The notes under the pieces were generated by a model that was not told the DNA's origin, did no database searches, and worked only from the letters and a program-made list of their open reading frames with translations. Source: Pisolithus tinctorius (taxonomy: Eukaryota > Basidiomycota > Agaricomycetes > Boletales > Pisolithaceae). Taken from it: a stretch of DNA of 64,000 nucleotides. The first letter of the stretch is position 1; each line of letters opens with the position of its first letter. The stretch is from contig JANFAH010000003.1 of NCBI GenBank assembly GCA_024663395.1, positions 124,001 to 188,000 of the forward strand, written 5' to 3'. This document shows positions 10,807 through 21,061 of the stretch, in pieces. The position numbers and the translations under genes were made by a program.

Positions 10807-13800
10807 TTGAAAGGCTCTTCTGGTGTAGCATCAGAAAGAGGGCCTATAGTATCCCAGAAGGTAGAGGCTAAGATAGAGACTGAGAAAGTGTATGATTATG
10901 AACAAGATATGTCAATCACTTCTATCGCTGGTTTCGCTTACCTCGTCAACCGACAAAATGCTACCATCCGAACCATCCTCGACTCGGGCGCCGAAACAAA
11001 CATCATCGATCCGGCAATCATGCAAAAGTACGAGATCCCGACACGCAAAATTGCTCGCCCATGGGAGTCTAGAAGCTACAAAGGCAGGACTGGAGACTGG
11101 GTAACCCATATCGCTTCCTTCAGAGCCAAGATCTGGGGAAAGACTATGCGCATCCGCACGTACGTCCTCAAGCTCGGAAATTGGGAATCCCTCCTTCTTG
11201 GAATGCCTTGGCTTAAGGAGCACAACCCCATCATCAGCTGGACTTCGTGAAAGCTGATCGGCTGGGGGGAACTCGACCATGGCCTCGACAGGAAAAACCA
11301 CGTCCGCGGAACCGATTTCACACGAACTGTGAAGATAACCCATACCTCCATTTCCACGAAACTCGAAGCTTCTCACGTCCAAGCAGAAGTTGATTTGCCT
11401 TCGGAATATCGGGACTTCTCAGTAGTCTTCTCCGAAGAAGAAATCCCTCTTCCGCCACATTGTGGTTTCCTTGACCACGAAATATGATTGAAGCCCGGCT
11501 TCCAGCCAAAGAAAGGAGCCATCTATCCACTCTCGCTCGACGAACTCAAGGGCCTTGATGAGTTCATCGAGGAAAACCTCAAATGCAGAAAGATTCGCCC
11601 CTCGAAATCTTCGCAGGCAGCCCCTGTCTTTTTCATAGGAAAGAAAGACAGGAAAAGAAGACTCATCCAAGACTACTGGTACTTGAACTCTCACACCATT
11701 ATTGACTCCTACCCTCTCCCCGATGTCAAGACCCTGCTAGACGAACTCACCAGCTCTCGCTACTTCGCCAAGTTCGATGTCCACTGGGGTTTCACTAATA
11801 TAAGGGTAAAGGAGGGAGACAAGTGGAAAGGGGCTTTCATAACCCCTAGAGGACTCTTCGAGCCGACTGTAATGTTCTTTGGGCAGTGCAACTCGCCGCC
11901 CACCTTCCAGAGGTACATGGATCACACGTTCGGAGAACTCAAAAATGAGAGAAAGGCCGTCATCTTCATGGATGATGTCACTATACATTCAAAAACCAGA
12001 GAAGGTCTTCGCAAGGCGGTCCGCCGCTTCCTGCAAATCGCCGCAAAAGAACATCTCTGCCTGAAGTTGAAGAAGTGCACCTTCGAAGCTGAAGAAATAG
12101 ACTTCTTGGGGTTCGTGATCCATCAGGGTCAGTACGAACCGTTGGAAATTAAAATTGAAGCCATCAAAACATGGCCCGCACTGACAACTCTCAAGGAACT
12201 TCGGTCCTTCTTAGGCTTCTGCAACTTCTACCAACAGTTCATCTCCGGCTTCTCACAAACCGCCTGACCGCTGCATGACCTCTCAAAGAAAAACGCAAAA
12301 TGGACCTGGGGCCCTGAACAGAGCTCGGCCTTCGAAGATCTGAAGAAAGCCCTCTCGTCCAAGCCTGTTCTTCGTCTCCCGGACCTCTGGAAGCCTTTCG
12401 TACTCCACACCGATGCCTCGAAACTCAGCACCAGAGCGGTCCTGTCGCAAGCCGATGACTCGGGAATACTCCACCCCTGTGCGTACATGTCTCAGTCACT
12501 AACCAGGGCAGAACAGAATTACCAGGTCTATGACCTGGAAATGCTCGTGGTAATGTGCGCCCTCAAGCAATGGCGCCCTTACCTCCTGTCCCCACCGGAA
12601 CCAACTCGGGTCTACACAGACCACCAAAACATCACTTACTACGCACAGCCTCAAAAGCTTACAGCCCGACAAGCCCGCTGGCAAGCAACCCTACAGGAGT
12701 ACCCACTACAGTTCGTCCACATCGTGGGAACGAAGAATTCTGCCACCGACACTCTTTCCCGACGTTCGGACTTCAATGCCGAACCGGAGACCATCTCTAC
12801 CCTACTCCCAAAGGCCATTTGGCTTGAGGGGGGGGTGAGACCCTCTGTTGTTTCCCTTTTCAAGATCAATCAAGCCGTCTCCGAGCCTTTGGAGGCTTCA
12901 CCGAAAGTTCAGAAGGTCTCGTTCAAGGAGGAAACCCCAACCGAACGCCCGCCTGAGGACAAGCCAAAGGTTCAGAAGGGTAAAGGACATGTGTTCCAGC
13001 TGAATGCAGACCTGTATCAGGAGGTGAAAAAGGCCTCCACGTCCCTCTCCACCCTGGAAACAACTGAAGGGTCTGACGGAGTCAGGAGGAAAGGAAGGAG
13101 AATCTTCATACCGGAACCAGTTCGCCAAGACGTCCTTCGGCAGTACCACGATACCCCTGCCTTTGGGCACCCAGGAGTGAAAGCAATGACGAAGAAAATG
13201 AACAAATATGTGTGGTGGCCCAGGATGTACCAGTCAATCCGGAACTACTGCAAAGGTTGCCTGTCATGCCAGGCCAACAAGGTGAACACACATCCGACAA
13301 TGCCCCCCATCACCCCACACGACGTAGCCAAGAACCCCTTCCCCTTTAAACAGGTCTCGATGGACCTGGTCACCAACTTGCCCCTGTCCAGTGGCAAGTA
13401 CAACTCTATCCTCACCATCGTTGACCAAGGGCTTACTAAGGGTGTGTTCTTCCTACCGACTACCAAAACTGTAAACAGTGTAGGAGTGGCCGATCTCTAC
13501 CACGCCTATGTCTACCCCCATTGGGGCATGCCGGAAGCCATCATATCGGACCGCAGACCTCAGTTCGTGTCCACCTTTACTCAGGACCTTTACCGCTCCC
13601 TCGGAATCGAGTTGAAGGCCTCCACTGCGTATCATCTGCAGACCAATGGAGAGGCCAAATGTGTCAACCAGGAGGTTGGGACCTACCTCCACATGTACGC
13701 GGACACAGACCCCCACAACTGGCATACCAAACTCCCTGATGCACAAATGGCGCATAATTCGCGCGTGCATTTGTCTCACAACCAGTCGCCCTATTCGCTC

Positions 13801-14433
13801 ATGTACAGTTTCGACCCTGCTCCCTACCCTATGGGACAACCCCCTCCGGAGTTGCTAGCGGCCGACCGACTTGAGCAGCTGGCTGCCAACCGAGATGCCG
13901 CGATAATCGCTCATAAAGAAGCACAGGAAGTAATGAAGGCCCAATCAAAAGGAAGCTATACAGAGTTCTCTGTAGGAGATAAGGTTTGGCTTGATGCTTC
14001 TGACCTAAAAAGAGATGTCCCGTCGAAGAAGCTTGCACCCCGACGTCACGGCCCGTTTGTAATTTCCGAACGGATCAGCCCGGTCACCTACAAGCTGCAG
14101 TTACCCCCTAGCTGGCAGATACATCCTGTGTTCCATGCGTCAAAGCTTACTCCTTTCGTTGAAATGCGCGAATATGGCCCGGCACAACCCCCACCTCCTC
14201 CAGAATTGGTAGGAGACGAGAACGAATGGGAGGTCGAGGCCATACTCAAGCACAAACGTGTGCGCAAGGTCAAGTCATCGTCCAGAAATGCCGGTAAAAA
14301 CCCTCAGCAAAAATACCTCTACCTCATCAAATGGCTAGGATACCCGCATTCCCAGAATAGTTGGGAAAGCGAGGACAACCTTATAAATGCCCCAGAGGTT
14401 CTTGGGGAGTACAAGCGCGCCCACAGTCTCTGA
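10807..14433 (+). pseudogene. Pol of the Gypsy element: protease, RT, RNase H, integrase, chromodomain
   Basis: One plus-strand frame, -1 relative to gag, carries TGA at 11248-11250, 11485-11487 and 12265-12267. Domain order: aspartic protease (LDSGAETNIIDP, LLGMPWLKEHNPIISW); RT from about 11488 with the active-site box FMDD (IFMDDVTIHSKT); RNase H (FVLHTDASKLSTRAVLSQ, DLEMLVVM); integrase with an HHCC zinc finger (H..H..CKGCLSCQ, about 13140-13275), then D in SMDLVTNLP and D in ISDRRP; C-terminal chromodomain (EWEVEAILKHKR, YLIKWLGYPHSQNSW). The third integrase catalytic residue is lost: the family motif QTDGQTERVNQ reads QTNGEAKCVNQ here. TGA at 11485 and 12265 stands where relatives have Arg (HEIRLKPG and SQTARPL types), as CGA to TGA decay would give. 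Confidence 0.9.
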
Positions 14434-14439
14434 CCCGCT

Positions 14440-15840
14440 ATGTCCTACACCCCCAACACTGAAAACCCCGGCTCCGACTACTTTGACAATGACTTCCATG
14501 CCGACATCGACGAACCCTATGACCCCTCTCGCCCATACTTCCATAGCTATGCCAGTCCCCCACCTCGCCTCTCAGAACCACCAGTACGCTCCCCCAGAGC
14601 GGTACGCCCCGTATCCCCCGCGGTATCCACCCACTCCTCACATGGCAGTACCTACCAACCCCTTCACGACTCTGTCGCCTCTGCCACACGCCCATACCCA
14701 TACCCAGTCATCTGCTCGGTCCCTGCTATGCAACGAGCCCACAAGGACACCCGCAAGGGAAAGTCCAAAGCTCCCTCGGGACCACCCAAGCCTCGCTATG
14801 ACCCCACTTTCAGAGCCTGCAACACTCCTCCGCTCTCCCAAGCCGGTTACAGATCCCCCTCCCCGCTCCCTCATGCTGGCCCATCCCATGCAGCACCTTC
14901 AGTCGCACCGGCCGATCTCTCGACCCCTTCAGTCGCACCTGCAGCCCCCTCTACCGGAAAATGGGTGGCTCCCGAGGCAAGCATCTTCCTCGGTTATGTG
15001 CAGCTGCTTAACGACTTCAAGCGCTGGGAATCACATGGCTGGAGAGCAGGAGAATGCCACGAGCATCTATGGGTGCTGTCTAAGATCTTCAGAAGCTCAG
15101 AAGTGATCGGTAAGCGGGTACATGACCAGGTGGCTACAGCGGAGGGAAGTTTCGAAGCGCATACATATGAGGACATCGACAAAGCCAACTCCTCCATCCT
15201 CCAGGAAGCCCTCAAGACCCAGGAAGCTGTTGTCAAGATCATCCACGAAGACTATGGCCCCTCCCTCATATCGTCCTTTCGCGCCTTCCTCGACAGAACT
15301 CCAGTCGACATCGTGGTCCGTGGGCTCCTCCCTCTGGCATATCAAGCAACGACTAGAGGATCGGGCCTACCTCCGGACCCTGACAGAAAGGAAGCACGGA
15401 AGGTCGCGGGAGAAGAAACCAGTCGCAAAGGGTCGGTACAACCTGGATTTGGAGGAGGTGGAAAGGCTGTCGGAGATGTCGAGCCGAGGTGTCATGATTG
15501 CTGGGAGAAGATTATACCGGGCCAGGGCCGAGAACACTTTCAAGCCATCGCAGACTCGCTCGCATCCATCCCATTCAATGGATCGCCCCGCAACTGGCTC
15601 GACTTCTTCACCCAGGCCCGAGGTGATGCCGCTGGAAGAGCCATCTTTAACACTACTCAGACATCAAGAGCTCTACCAGCAACTCCCTTCGTCCCTATAC
15701 CTGTCTCCTCCCTCAGCAAGAGAGAACTTGGTGGGCTCGTTCCCATCGATTGGCAGCATCCCCTCCATCAGTTTGCCTGCTACCGATGTTCACACCTTGG
15801 ACATTGGTCGTCTGACTGCCCGACTCACAGTGGCAACTAA
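14440..15840 (+). CDS. Third ORF of the Gypsy element, Gag-like with C-terminal zinc knuckle
   Basis: A 466-codon ORF begins six bases after the pol stop and ends 75 bp before the 3' LTR. The first 170 residues are Pro/Ser/Tyr-rich and disordered. A helical region follows (IFLGYVQLLNDFKRWESHGWR, cited in part). The C-terminus ends in a CCHC knuckle, CYRCSHLGHWSSDC. It is open, while gag and pol are broken. From about 15345 to 15545 the +2 frame looks more protein-like (RYNLDLEEVERLSEMSSRG, RRLYRARAEN), so a pair of compensating frameshifts is possible. I recognise no enzyme. A nucleic-acid-binding accessory role is inferred from the knuckle only. Confidence 0.6.
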   Translation: MSYTPNTENPGSDYFDNDFHADIDEPYDPSRPYFHSYASPPPRLSEPPVRSPRAVRPVSPAVSTHSSHGSTYQPLHDSVASATRPYPYPVICSVPAMQRAHKDTRKGKSKAPSGPPKPRYDPTFRACNTPPLSQAGYRSPSPLPHAGPSHAAPSVAPADLSTPSVAPAAPSTGKWVAPEASIFLGYVQLLNDFKRWESHGWRAGECHEHLWVLSKIFRSSEVIGKRVHDQVATAEGSFEAHTYEDIDKANSSILQEALKTQEAVVKIIHEDYGPSLISSFRAFLDRTPVDIVVRGLLPLAYQATTRGSGLPPDPDRKEARKVAGEETSRKGSVQPGFGGGGKAVGDVEPRCHDCWEKIIPGQGREHFQAIADSLASIPFNGSPRNWLDFFTQARGDAAGRAIFNTTQTSRALPATPFVPIPVSSLSKRELGGLVPIDWQHPLHQFACYRCSHLGHWSSDCPTHSGN

Positions 15841-15902
15841 CTCGGAAATCTGCTCTTGGGTCCAGCAAGGCCTCTACCCGCCTTCGGAGGACCTCAGGCC
15901 TT

Positions 15903-15915
15903 GAGGGGGGGGTGA
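15903..15915 (+). other. Polypurine tract of the Gypsy element
   Basis: TTGAGGGGGGGGTGA-type purine run immediately upstream of the 3' LTR start at 15916; the primer site for plus-strand DNA synthesis. Confidence 0.75.
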
Positions 15916-16574
15916 TGTTACGCTGCACTCACATGTTTCCCTTTTGCAGACACTTACGTCATCGTTCACGCCTTGTCCCGCCTCAGGGGACATTCTGTTT
16001 ACTCCCGCAAGACTGTGTCTTGTGTTCCGTACGTTTCTCCTTTACTTTATGCTTATATGATTTCCTTTTATGGTAGACCCCTGTCTACCCTGTGTTGTAC
16101 TATAGCCGGACATTGCGTCCGTTCCCCTTCCTTCCATGATCCGCTGGTGGCCCTGATCCACACGGTCACGTGACGCGTTCACCCCGGGAGAACGCTCCAC
16201 TCTTGACTCACATACGCGGTTAGTCCCTCTTCAGTATACTCGTTTACCCTCGTCTGCAGCAGGGTTACCCCTGTGCCCTTCCCATTAGGAAGGTGGGTGA
16301 GCGGTTATACAGGTGTTCGAATGTTTGACCTACTGTACAGTACATACGTATATAAACCCGCATGTATCGTACTGGTCCCCCATTCGAAATCTACTTTGCA
16401 ACCACCCTTAGCTCTGCACGCTGTACCAACAAGGACTCGCCAGTACGACTTCGGTTGGCCAAGACTAGTGTTCCGCCGCTAGTGAAGTTAAATTACACGC
16501 CACTCTCGCGCAGTCACATGCTTGTGCCCTCATCGCACTCGATTCGTGGCGCAATACGAGTCGTTGGCATAACA
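15916..16574 (+). repeat. 3' LTR of the Gypsy element
   Basis: 659 bp, TGTTACGC...GGCATAACA. It is collinear with 5044-5702 with no indel and only CG/TG/CA differences. TATA box at 16349-16356. Confidence 0.95.
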
Positions 16575-16579
16575 GAGGC

Positions 16580-16791
16580 AGTCTTTCCCTTGTTCTCATC
16601 TTTGGGGGTAACTTGTCTATTGGTAAAAACTTACAGTACAAACTAACTGTAAGTAAGTGCTGACTAAGCACACAAAAAAGCGAACTATGGTACTCAAGTA
16701 TAGTACCCACAACTGTAAGTAAAGAAACCATAAAACAAATAAAATAGAAATTAATACCCAATCCCATAGTAAGGAGATCTCTCTCCTTACA
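16580..16791 (-). repeat. 5' LTR of the gag-only element, proximal piece
   Basis: Continues the LTR broken at 5043 and matches 1163-1374 of the other copy. It is followed by the CCAC target duplication (16792-16795). Confidence 0.9.
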
Positions 16792-17653
16792 CCACCCCTG
16801 AGGGACCCTTGAGGGGGGTCACTGGCTTGTCTTCTTCGCTGCCTGCCTCCCACTCGTCATCTGCCTCCTCCATCTCTGTTGCTCTCACTTTTCCTTTCCC
16901 TCACACCCTCTTCTTCTTCTCCCCTCAGGAGCTTCCCATCCCTGCCCTCTTTTGTGAAGGTCCCACCACTGCCTCTTCCCACATCCAGCTGCACATCTTT
17001 TTCTTGTTGTGACAGGGCATGCAGGCCCTGGTCTTGCCCTGCCCTGGCTCGCACTGACCCACAGTCAGACTTGCTATGCAGCAAGTGCAGGGCAGCCTCC
17101 TGGTAGCAGTGACCACCACAGAGGTCCCAGGGACCCTCTGGGCAGTGTTGACATTGTACACCACACCACTTAACCTGAAATGAAAGTAGGGTAAAGTAAA
17201 ATACAAGTCAGTTCTGCCTGACTTGCAGTGCTTTGTCACTCACTTTTGTGTGGCCTCATCCTGCCTGGCCTGAGCCCACTCCTGGGAGGCCCTCTGCCTC
17301 TGCCTCTCAGCCTCCTCCACTGCCACTTTCTGCCTCTGCCTCTCAGCCTCTTCCTCTGCCACCTTCTTCCTCTGTGCTTCCTCCTCTTCTCTCTGCCTCC
17401 ACTCCACCTCCAGTTGTGCCTCCTCTGCCTTTCATCATCTGGCCTCCTCTCATTTGGCCTTGTGCTCTGCCTTGCACTCCCTCTCTTTCTGCTCCACCTC
17501 CTCCCTCCAACAAGTCTTCTCCACATTGTTCTCACGCTCGGTGTTGGTTGAGTCATTGGTGAGGATGACCAATGCATCATCCATGACTTGGGAGTAGTCG
17601 TGGGAGTGGCCTGGGGTTGGTTGGGGGGTTGTGTTCTCACGCTGGAGGGACAT
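16792..17653 (-). pseudogene. Antisense accessory gene of the chromodomain Gypsy, N-terminal part (continues at 1030-836)
   Basis: Minus-strand exons are 17653-17244 and 17174 downward, joined by a 69-nt intron (GTGAGT...TTTCAG). Exon 1 starts MSLQRENTTPQPTPG (an upstream ATG at 17695 is possible) and has Glu/Gln/Arg-rich coiled-coil repeats (EEEAERQRQKVAVEEAERQ). Exon 2 has a cysteine cluster (LPCTCCIASLTVGQC, then RACMPCHNKKKMCSW) that recalls a fungal DNA-binding Zn cluster but does not match the Zn2Cys6 spacing exactly. TGA codons interrupt it five times in the same frame, for example KAK-stop-EEAR-stop-stop-KAEEAQ, where Arg would fit. Role unknown. It is antisense to pol and sits before the 3' LTR. 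Confidence 0.65.
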
Positions 17654-17845
17654 GATGATGGGAGGGAAGGATGAAGGTTCAGTACCCTGACACATGTTTT
17701 AAGCAGTACTTTGAACTCCAACAGAGCTCCACCATGGCTAAAGCCATTATCCTCAAGGCATCAAAATAATTTCAAATGATCAACTCGTGTTGATCTCGTC
17801 CCATACATGCAGCCTTCAGGGGTTCAGGCCCTAAGGGGGGGGCAC

Positions 17846-18785
17846 TGTCATGACTGTGCATTCATCCTGCATCATCACTAACTCTGCACCTTTTTCCGCT
17901 GGTCATTTGCTCACTCCACACCAACTCCACCCACCTTCTATCATCTACAAACCATCTCCACTCTGACTGCTGTCAGACTTGTGTTGCTCTCCTACTGGGC
18001 CAGGCGGACTGTTCTTTGAGGGGTCATGTGACTACCCTCAGACTTCTCCCTGACAGCATGCAGTCAGGTACTCCACAGTGCACACACCACATGGTCCAGC
18101 ATCTGGACTGCTTCCTTTTCTGGATGTTCTATGTTACCCATTCATATGTCCTCCATCTACCCTTCATTCATTGTCTAGGAAGTTTTTACTTGAAAATTTC
18201 TGAGTCTCCATATGTCAGTTCCGATTCTGGTTACTGTACCTCCATAGTAGCATAAAAGCATGTATCATACTCCACCATTCCTCAGTACAAATATCAACTT
18301 AGTTCCTACTCCTTCTGTCTCCAACCTCTGTCTGCTGGAGTTACCTCTGACTCTCTGTTTGTACTCTCCCTCTGAAATACAAGGGCTGAGATCATGCAAG
18401 GGGTTGGTGCATGAGCTAAACCCAATGCCCTCACTCCACTCTGCCCTTGCTTCAGCAGTCTTTGTTCCTGCCAACACTCTGCTAGTTGGAGTCCTGCTTC
18501 CCTGTGTCAGACTTGCTTCCAAACCACTCTCTAGACCTTGTTTAGCATCAGAGTTGGCCAGAGTAGGCCTGGACTTGACACATCCCCCATTCAGTCATCA
18601 CTCATTCATCTGCTCTTGCATAACTCATCATCAACTTGCACTAGGAGCACCTGCCATTGAAATTCCCCCACACTAGATTTCTTCTGCTCTCCAGGTTCCA
18701 TGGAGGTACACCACCACTCACTCTACATTTGTCTTTTGTGTTGGTTTTGGTTGGTTTATACCACCTTTCCACACTTTGACTCACA
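17846..18785 (+). repeat. LTR, probably the 3' LTR of the chromodomain Gypsy
   Basis: Begins TGTCATGACTG right after a purine run (CTAAGGGGGGGGCAC, a polypurine tract) and ends TTTGACTCACA. The last 200 bp match 58830-59028 closely (shared CTCTACATTTGTCTTTTGTG). The partner LTR would lie left of the window. Confidence 0.65.
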
Positions 18786-18880
18786 GTGCCTGAAGACTCA
18801 GGTTTAGAGTCACTGATGCCAAGTGGTGTGATCTCCTGCATCATGTCTGCCATGGCAGCTGCACCAAACATGAGATAAAC

Positions 18881-19757
18881 ATGCTTTGGGGCCTTGTGTT
18901 GGAAAGTGTGGCATGTCCTCCAACTGACTTCAGTTCATCACCTTGGAAAGATGCAGTGTTGGTGACACCATGGCATGCCATGTGGATAGAGTGGAATTCA
19001 ATGACAGCGAAGGAACAAGCAAACATGGAAGGTATATCACTTGTCAGCTGTCCTGCTCTGGACACCATAGGAGGTCAGGCACTCACCTTGCCAGAGAAAT
19101 TGGCAGTCACAGCCAAACCAAAAAGTGGTCAGGGATGCAATTGACTTGAGTGTGGAGGACTGTCAGATGAGGTGGTCCTTGCCATTGGCATGGATGTGAT
19201 GGTCACATTCAACATCACAACCAATATCAACATGGCAAATGGTGTGTGAGGCCATGTGGTTGACATTGTGCTTGACCCAAGGGAGTGTGCCAATAGTGCT
19301 GTGAACAATAGGATTCAACTGCAATACCCACCTTTGTATGTGCTCATGGAGATGAAGTGTACCAAGGCCAAGACTCTACCAGGATTGTGTGTGGGGGTAC
19401 TGCCAGTGATGCCTACCTGTAGAACATTCACTGTCACAATGGGAATTGGCAAGTGATCAACAATATCCTGACTGCAGTTGTCAATAATACCTGCCTATGC
19501 TTTTACAGATTATTGTGCACAAGCACAGACTCTGGAACACTGCATCATTGACATCAGCATGCCACCTACTGGGCAGCTGACACCATTTAATGCATATGTG
19601 GCATTATCACATAGCCAAGGCCAGGACACAATCTGTCTTTTAAGAGACTTTGACAAGTGACTTTTCACACAGCACCCCTGCAAACACTTATGAAGGGAAG
19701 ATGAACATTTGCAGAAAATGGATGAGGACACGAAGCAATGGTGGGAATTGACAAAGA
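18881..19757 (+). pseudogene. Helitron Rep-helicase, C-terminal (PIF1-like) fragment
   Basis: Three collinear pieces match the end of fungal Helitron helicases. The first includes DAVLVTPWHAMWIEWNSM and then DTIGGQALTLPEKLAV. The second is NMANGVRGHV-like followed by VVDIVLDPRECA. The third includes AYAFTDYCAQAQTLEHCIIDI, then LTPFNAYVALSHSQGQDTI, then LLRDFDK. The last piece corresponds to PIF1 helicase motif VI, where the family has TDYKSQGQT and ALSRSRGRDT. Stops lie between the pieces and the sequence is CpG-poor. The N-terminal HUH Rep domain and the upstream helicase motifs are missing. Dead fragment. Confidence 0.8.
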
Positions 19758-20183
19758 GCTCAGCAGCAGTATACAGACATTTGGCAACTAATAGTGGATA
19801 CAGAATGGTTGAGTTCATGTGACTACAGATGATTGGAGACTAGTCACTGATACAGAGATGTAGACCTCACATGATTCATGCAGTGGAGCAGGGCATTTGC
19901 CATGCAGAGTGGAATTGGGGGAAAATGCATGGATGTTGAAAAAAGTGTCTCATTTTTGGGGTGGAGTGACCTTGTAAACAAGGTGATCTACTGTCCCACA
20001 TAGTCAACATGAACACATGCCCTGTAGGCTTTTCCATTCAATATTGCACCCCCACAGTACTAATCTCCTACATAAACTTGGACATGCACTCACTCCATAG
20101 AATCCCCTGTAGAGTCACTTGAAAATCTAAATAACTACATCACGTGCTTTCCCCAAATGCGTCCAGGAGCACCCGGAGGGCTT
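19758..20183. other. AT-rich intergenic sequence left of the KDZ insertion
   Basis: No gene or RNA recognised. It ends with the target-site copy TGGTATCA at 20184-20191. Confidence 0.5.
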
Positions 20184-20349
20184 TGGTATCACACCTGATA
20201 CTCCCACTTATATAATCTAATTAGACACAACATTGCTGTTTTGATGTCAGTCTAAGATGAGGCATTTGAGGTGTTTTCCCCCTCAATGAATAATTATTGA
20301 ATACCATAGAGTACTTAAAAAGATTAAGAGCCACTAATCTACCTGAGCC

Positions 20350-20985
20350 ACACCAGGCGCACTGGGATTTGTCATCAGCGCCCCGCCGATGCTTCCCACG
20401 CATGTGACGCGTCATCCCCAACACCTCTCGTCGCCGTTGTCAACAGCGAGCTCGCATATCTCAACAACTACACAACGTACAAGCATTGGACTTTCACGGC
20501 TGTATAGTACTCATGTCTAGCTAGCATTCTGTAACATATTATTAATTACCACTAGATACTATGTACTAAGCTACCAGAGCTGTGCCGCATCGCACTAGGA
20601 TTTGTCATCAACACACCACCCGTACTTCCCACGCACGTGACGCGTCATCCCTGACACCTCTCGTCGCCGTTGCCGACAGCGAACTCGCATATCTCAACAA
20701 CTACACAATGCGCAAACATCGGACTTTCACGGCCGTATAGTACTCATGTCTAGCTAGCATTCTGTAACATATTATTAATTACCACTAGATACTAAGTACT
20801 AAGCTACCAGAGTGGTGCCGCGTCGCACTGGGCTTTGTCATCAACGCCCACCCATACTTCCCACGCACGTGACGTGTCATCCCCGACACCTCTCGTCGCC
20901 GTTGTCGACAGCAAGCTCGCATATCTCAACAACTACACAACACACAAACATCGGAATTTCACGAACATGTAGTATTCATACACAA
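20350..20985 (+). repeat. Left subterminal tandem repeats of KDZ (about 233 bp x 3)
   Basis: Units each contain TTTGTCATCA..., CTCTCGTCGCCGTTG, CTCGCATATCTCAACAACTA and CTTTCACGGCCGTATAGTA. The CTCTCGTCGCC box recurs near 20425, 20658 and 20890. Likely transposase-binding sites (inference). Confidence 0.85.
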
Positions 20986-21061
20986 CTAGTGCCCTGTCAC
21001 ATGAAATCCCATATTCTCGCCAAAGTCAACTGATGCAAGGACATTTAAGTAATTTATCTAC

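Larger units (their letters stand above)
5885..10810 (+). pseudogene. Gag of the Gypsy element, interrupted by the Harbinger transposon
   Basis: The frame starts at ATG 5885, is cut at 6491 and resumes at 9939. Removing 6492-9938 (the transposon plus one TAA copy) restores the frame exactly. The N-terminal 180 residues are disordered and Pro/Ser-rich. The part from LNKPFSYNGAHQDFSAWL onward is a retrotransposon Gag (capsid) domain. A TGA at 10559-10561 interrupts the frame just before a CCHC zinc knuckle (CYGCSKTGHIKTKC, about 10588-10629). The frame finally ends at TGA 10808-10810, where it meets pol in the -1 frame. Without the TGA and the insertion it would be about 490 codons. Gag packages the retrotransposon RNA. 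Decayed. Confidence 0.85.
5044..16574 (+). mobile_element. Ty3/Gypsy retrotransposon with third ORF, about 8.1 kb, TSD GAGGC
   Basis: The element begins TGTTATGC and ends GCATAACA. It has two 659-bp LTRs (5044-5702, 15916-16574) and a perfect 5-bp target duplication GAGGC (5039-5043 and 16575-16579). The order is LTR, gag, pol (protease, RT, RNase H, integrase, chromodomain), an extra ORF, polypurine tract, LTR. It sits inside the 5' LTR of the gag-only element and is itself interrupted by a Harbinger transposon (6492-9935). Gag and pol carry in-frame TGA codons and the integrase has lost its catalytic Glu, so the element is dead. The LTRs differ at roughly 35 positions by my eye count, all of them CpG-type transitions. 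Confidence 0.95.
1031..16791 (-). mobile_element. Gag-only (non-autonomous) LTR retrotransposon, itself interrupted by a Gypsy element
   Basis: The element runs on the minus strand. Its 5' LTR is at the right (4912-5043 plus 16580-16791) and its 3' LTR is at 1031-1374. Each LTR totals 344 bp and starts and ends TGTRAGG...CCTCACA on the minus strand. The flanks share CCAC (1027-1030 and 16792-16795), a 4-bp target duplication. Without the inserted Gypsy (5044-16574 plus the 5-bp duplication) the element is about 4.2 kb. It encodes only a Gag-like protein, next to a long tandem-repeat tract; no protease, RT or integrase is visible. It must have been mobilised in trans (inference). It shares its primer-binding site and LTR core motifs with the element at 41824-42170. 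Confidence 0.8.

Noticed and set aside
15122..15904. A separate 260-codon gene in the +2 frame at the end of the third Gypsy ORF
   Set aside because: The zinc knuckle and the pol-adjacent start belong to the other frame; only a local frameshift is plausible.
16839..17562. Plus-strand Leu/Pro/Ser-rich ORFs near 17 kb
   Set aside because: Shadow frames of the Glu/Gln/Arg-rich minus-strand accessory gene.
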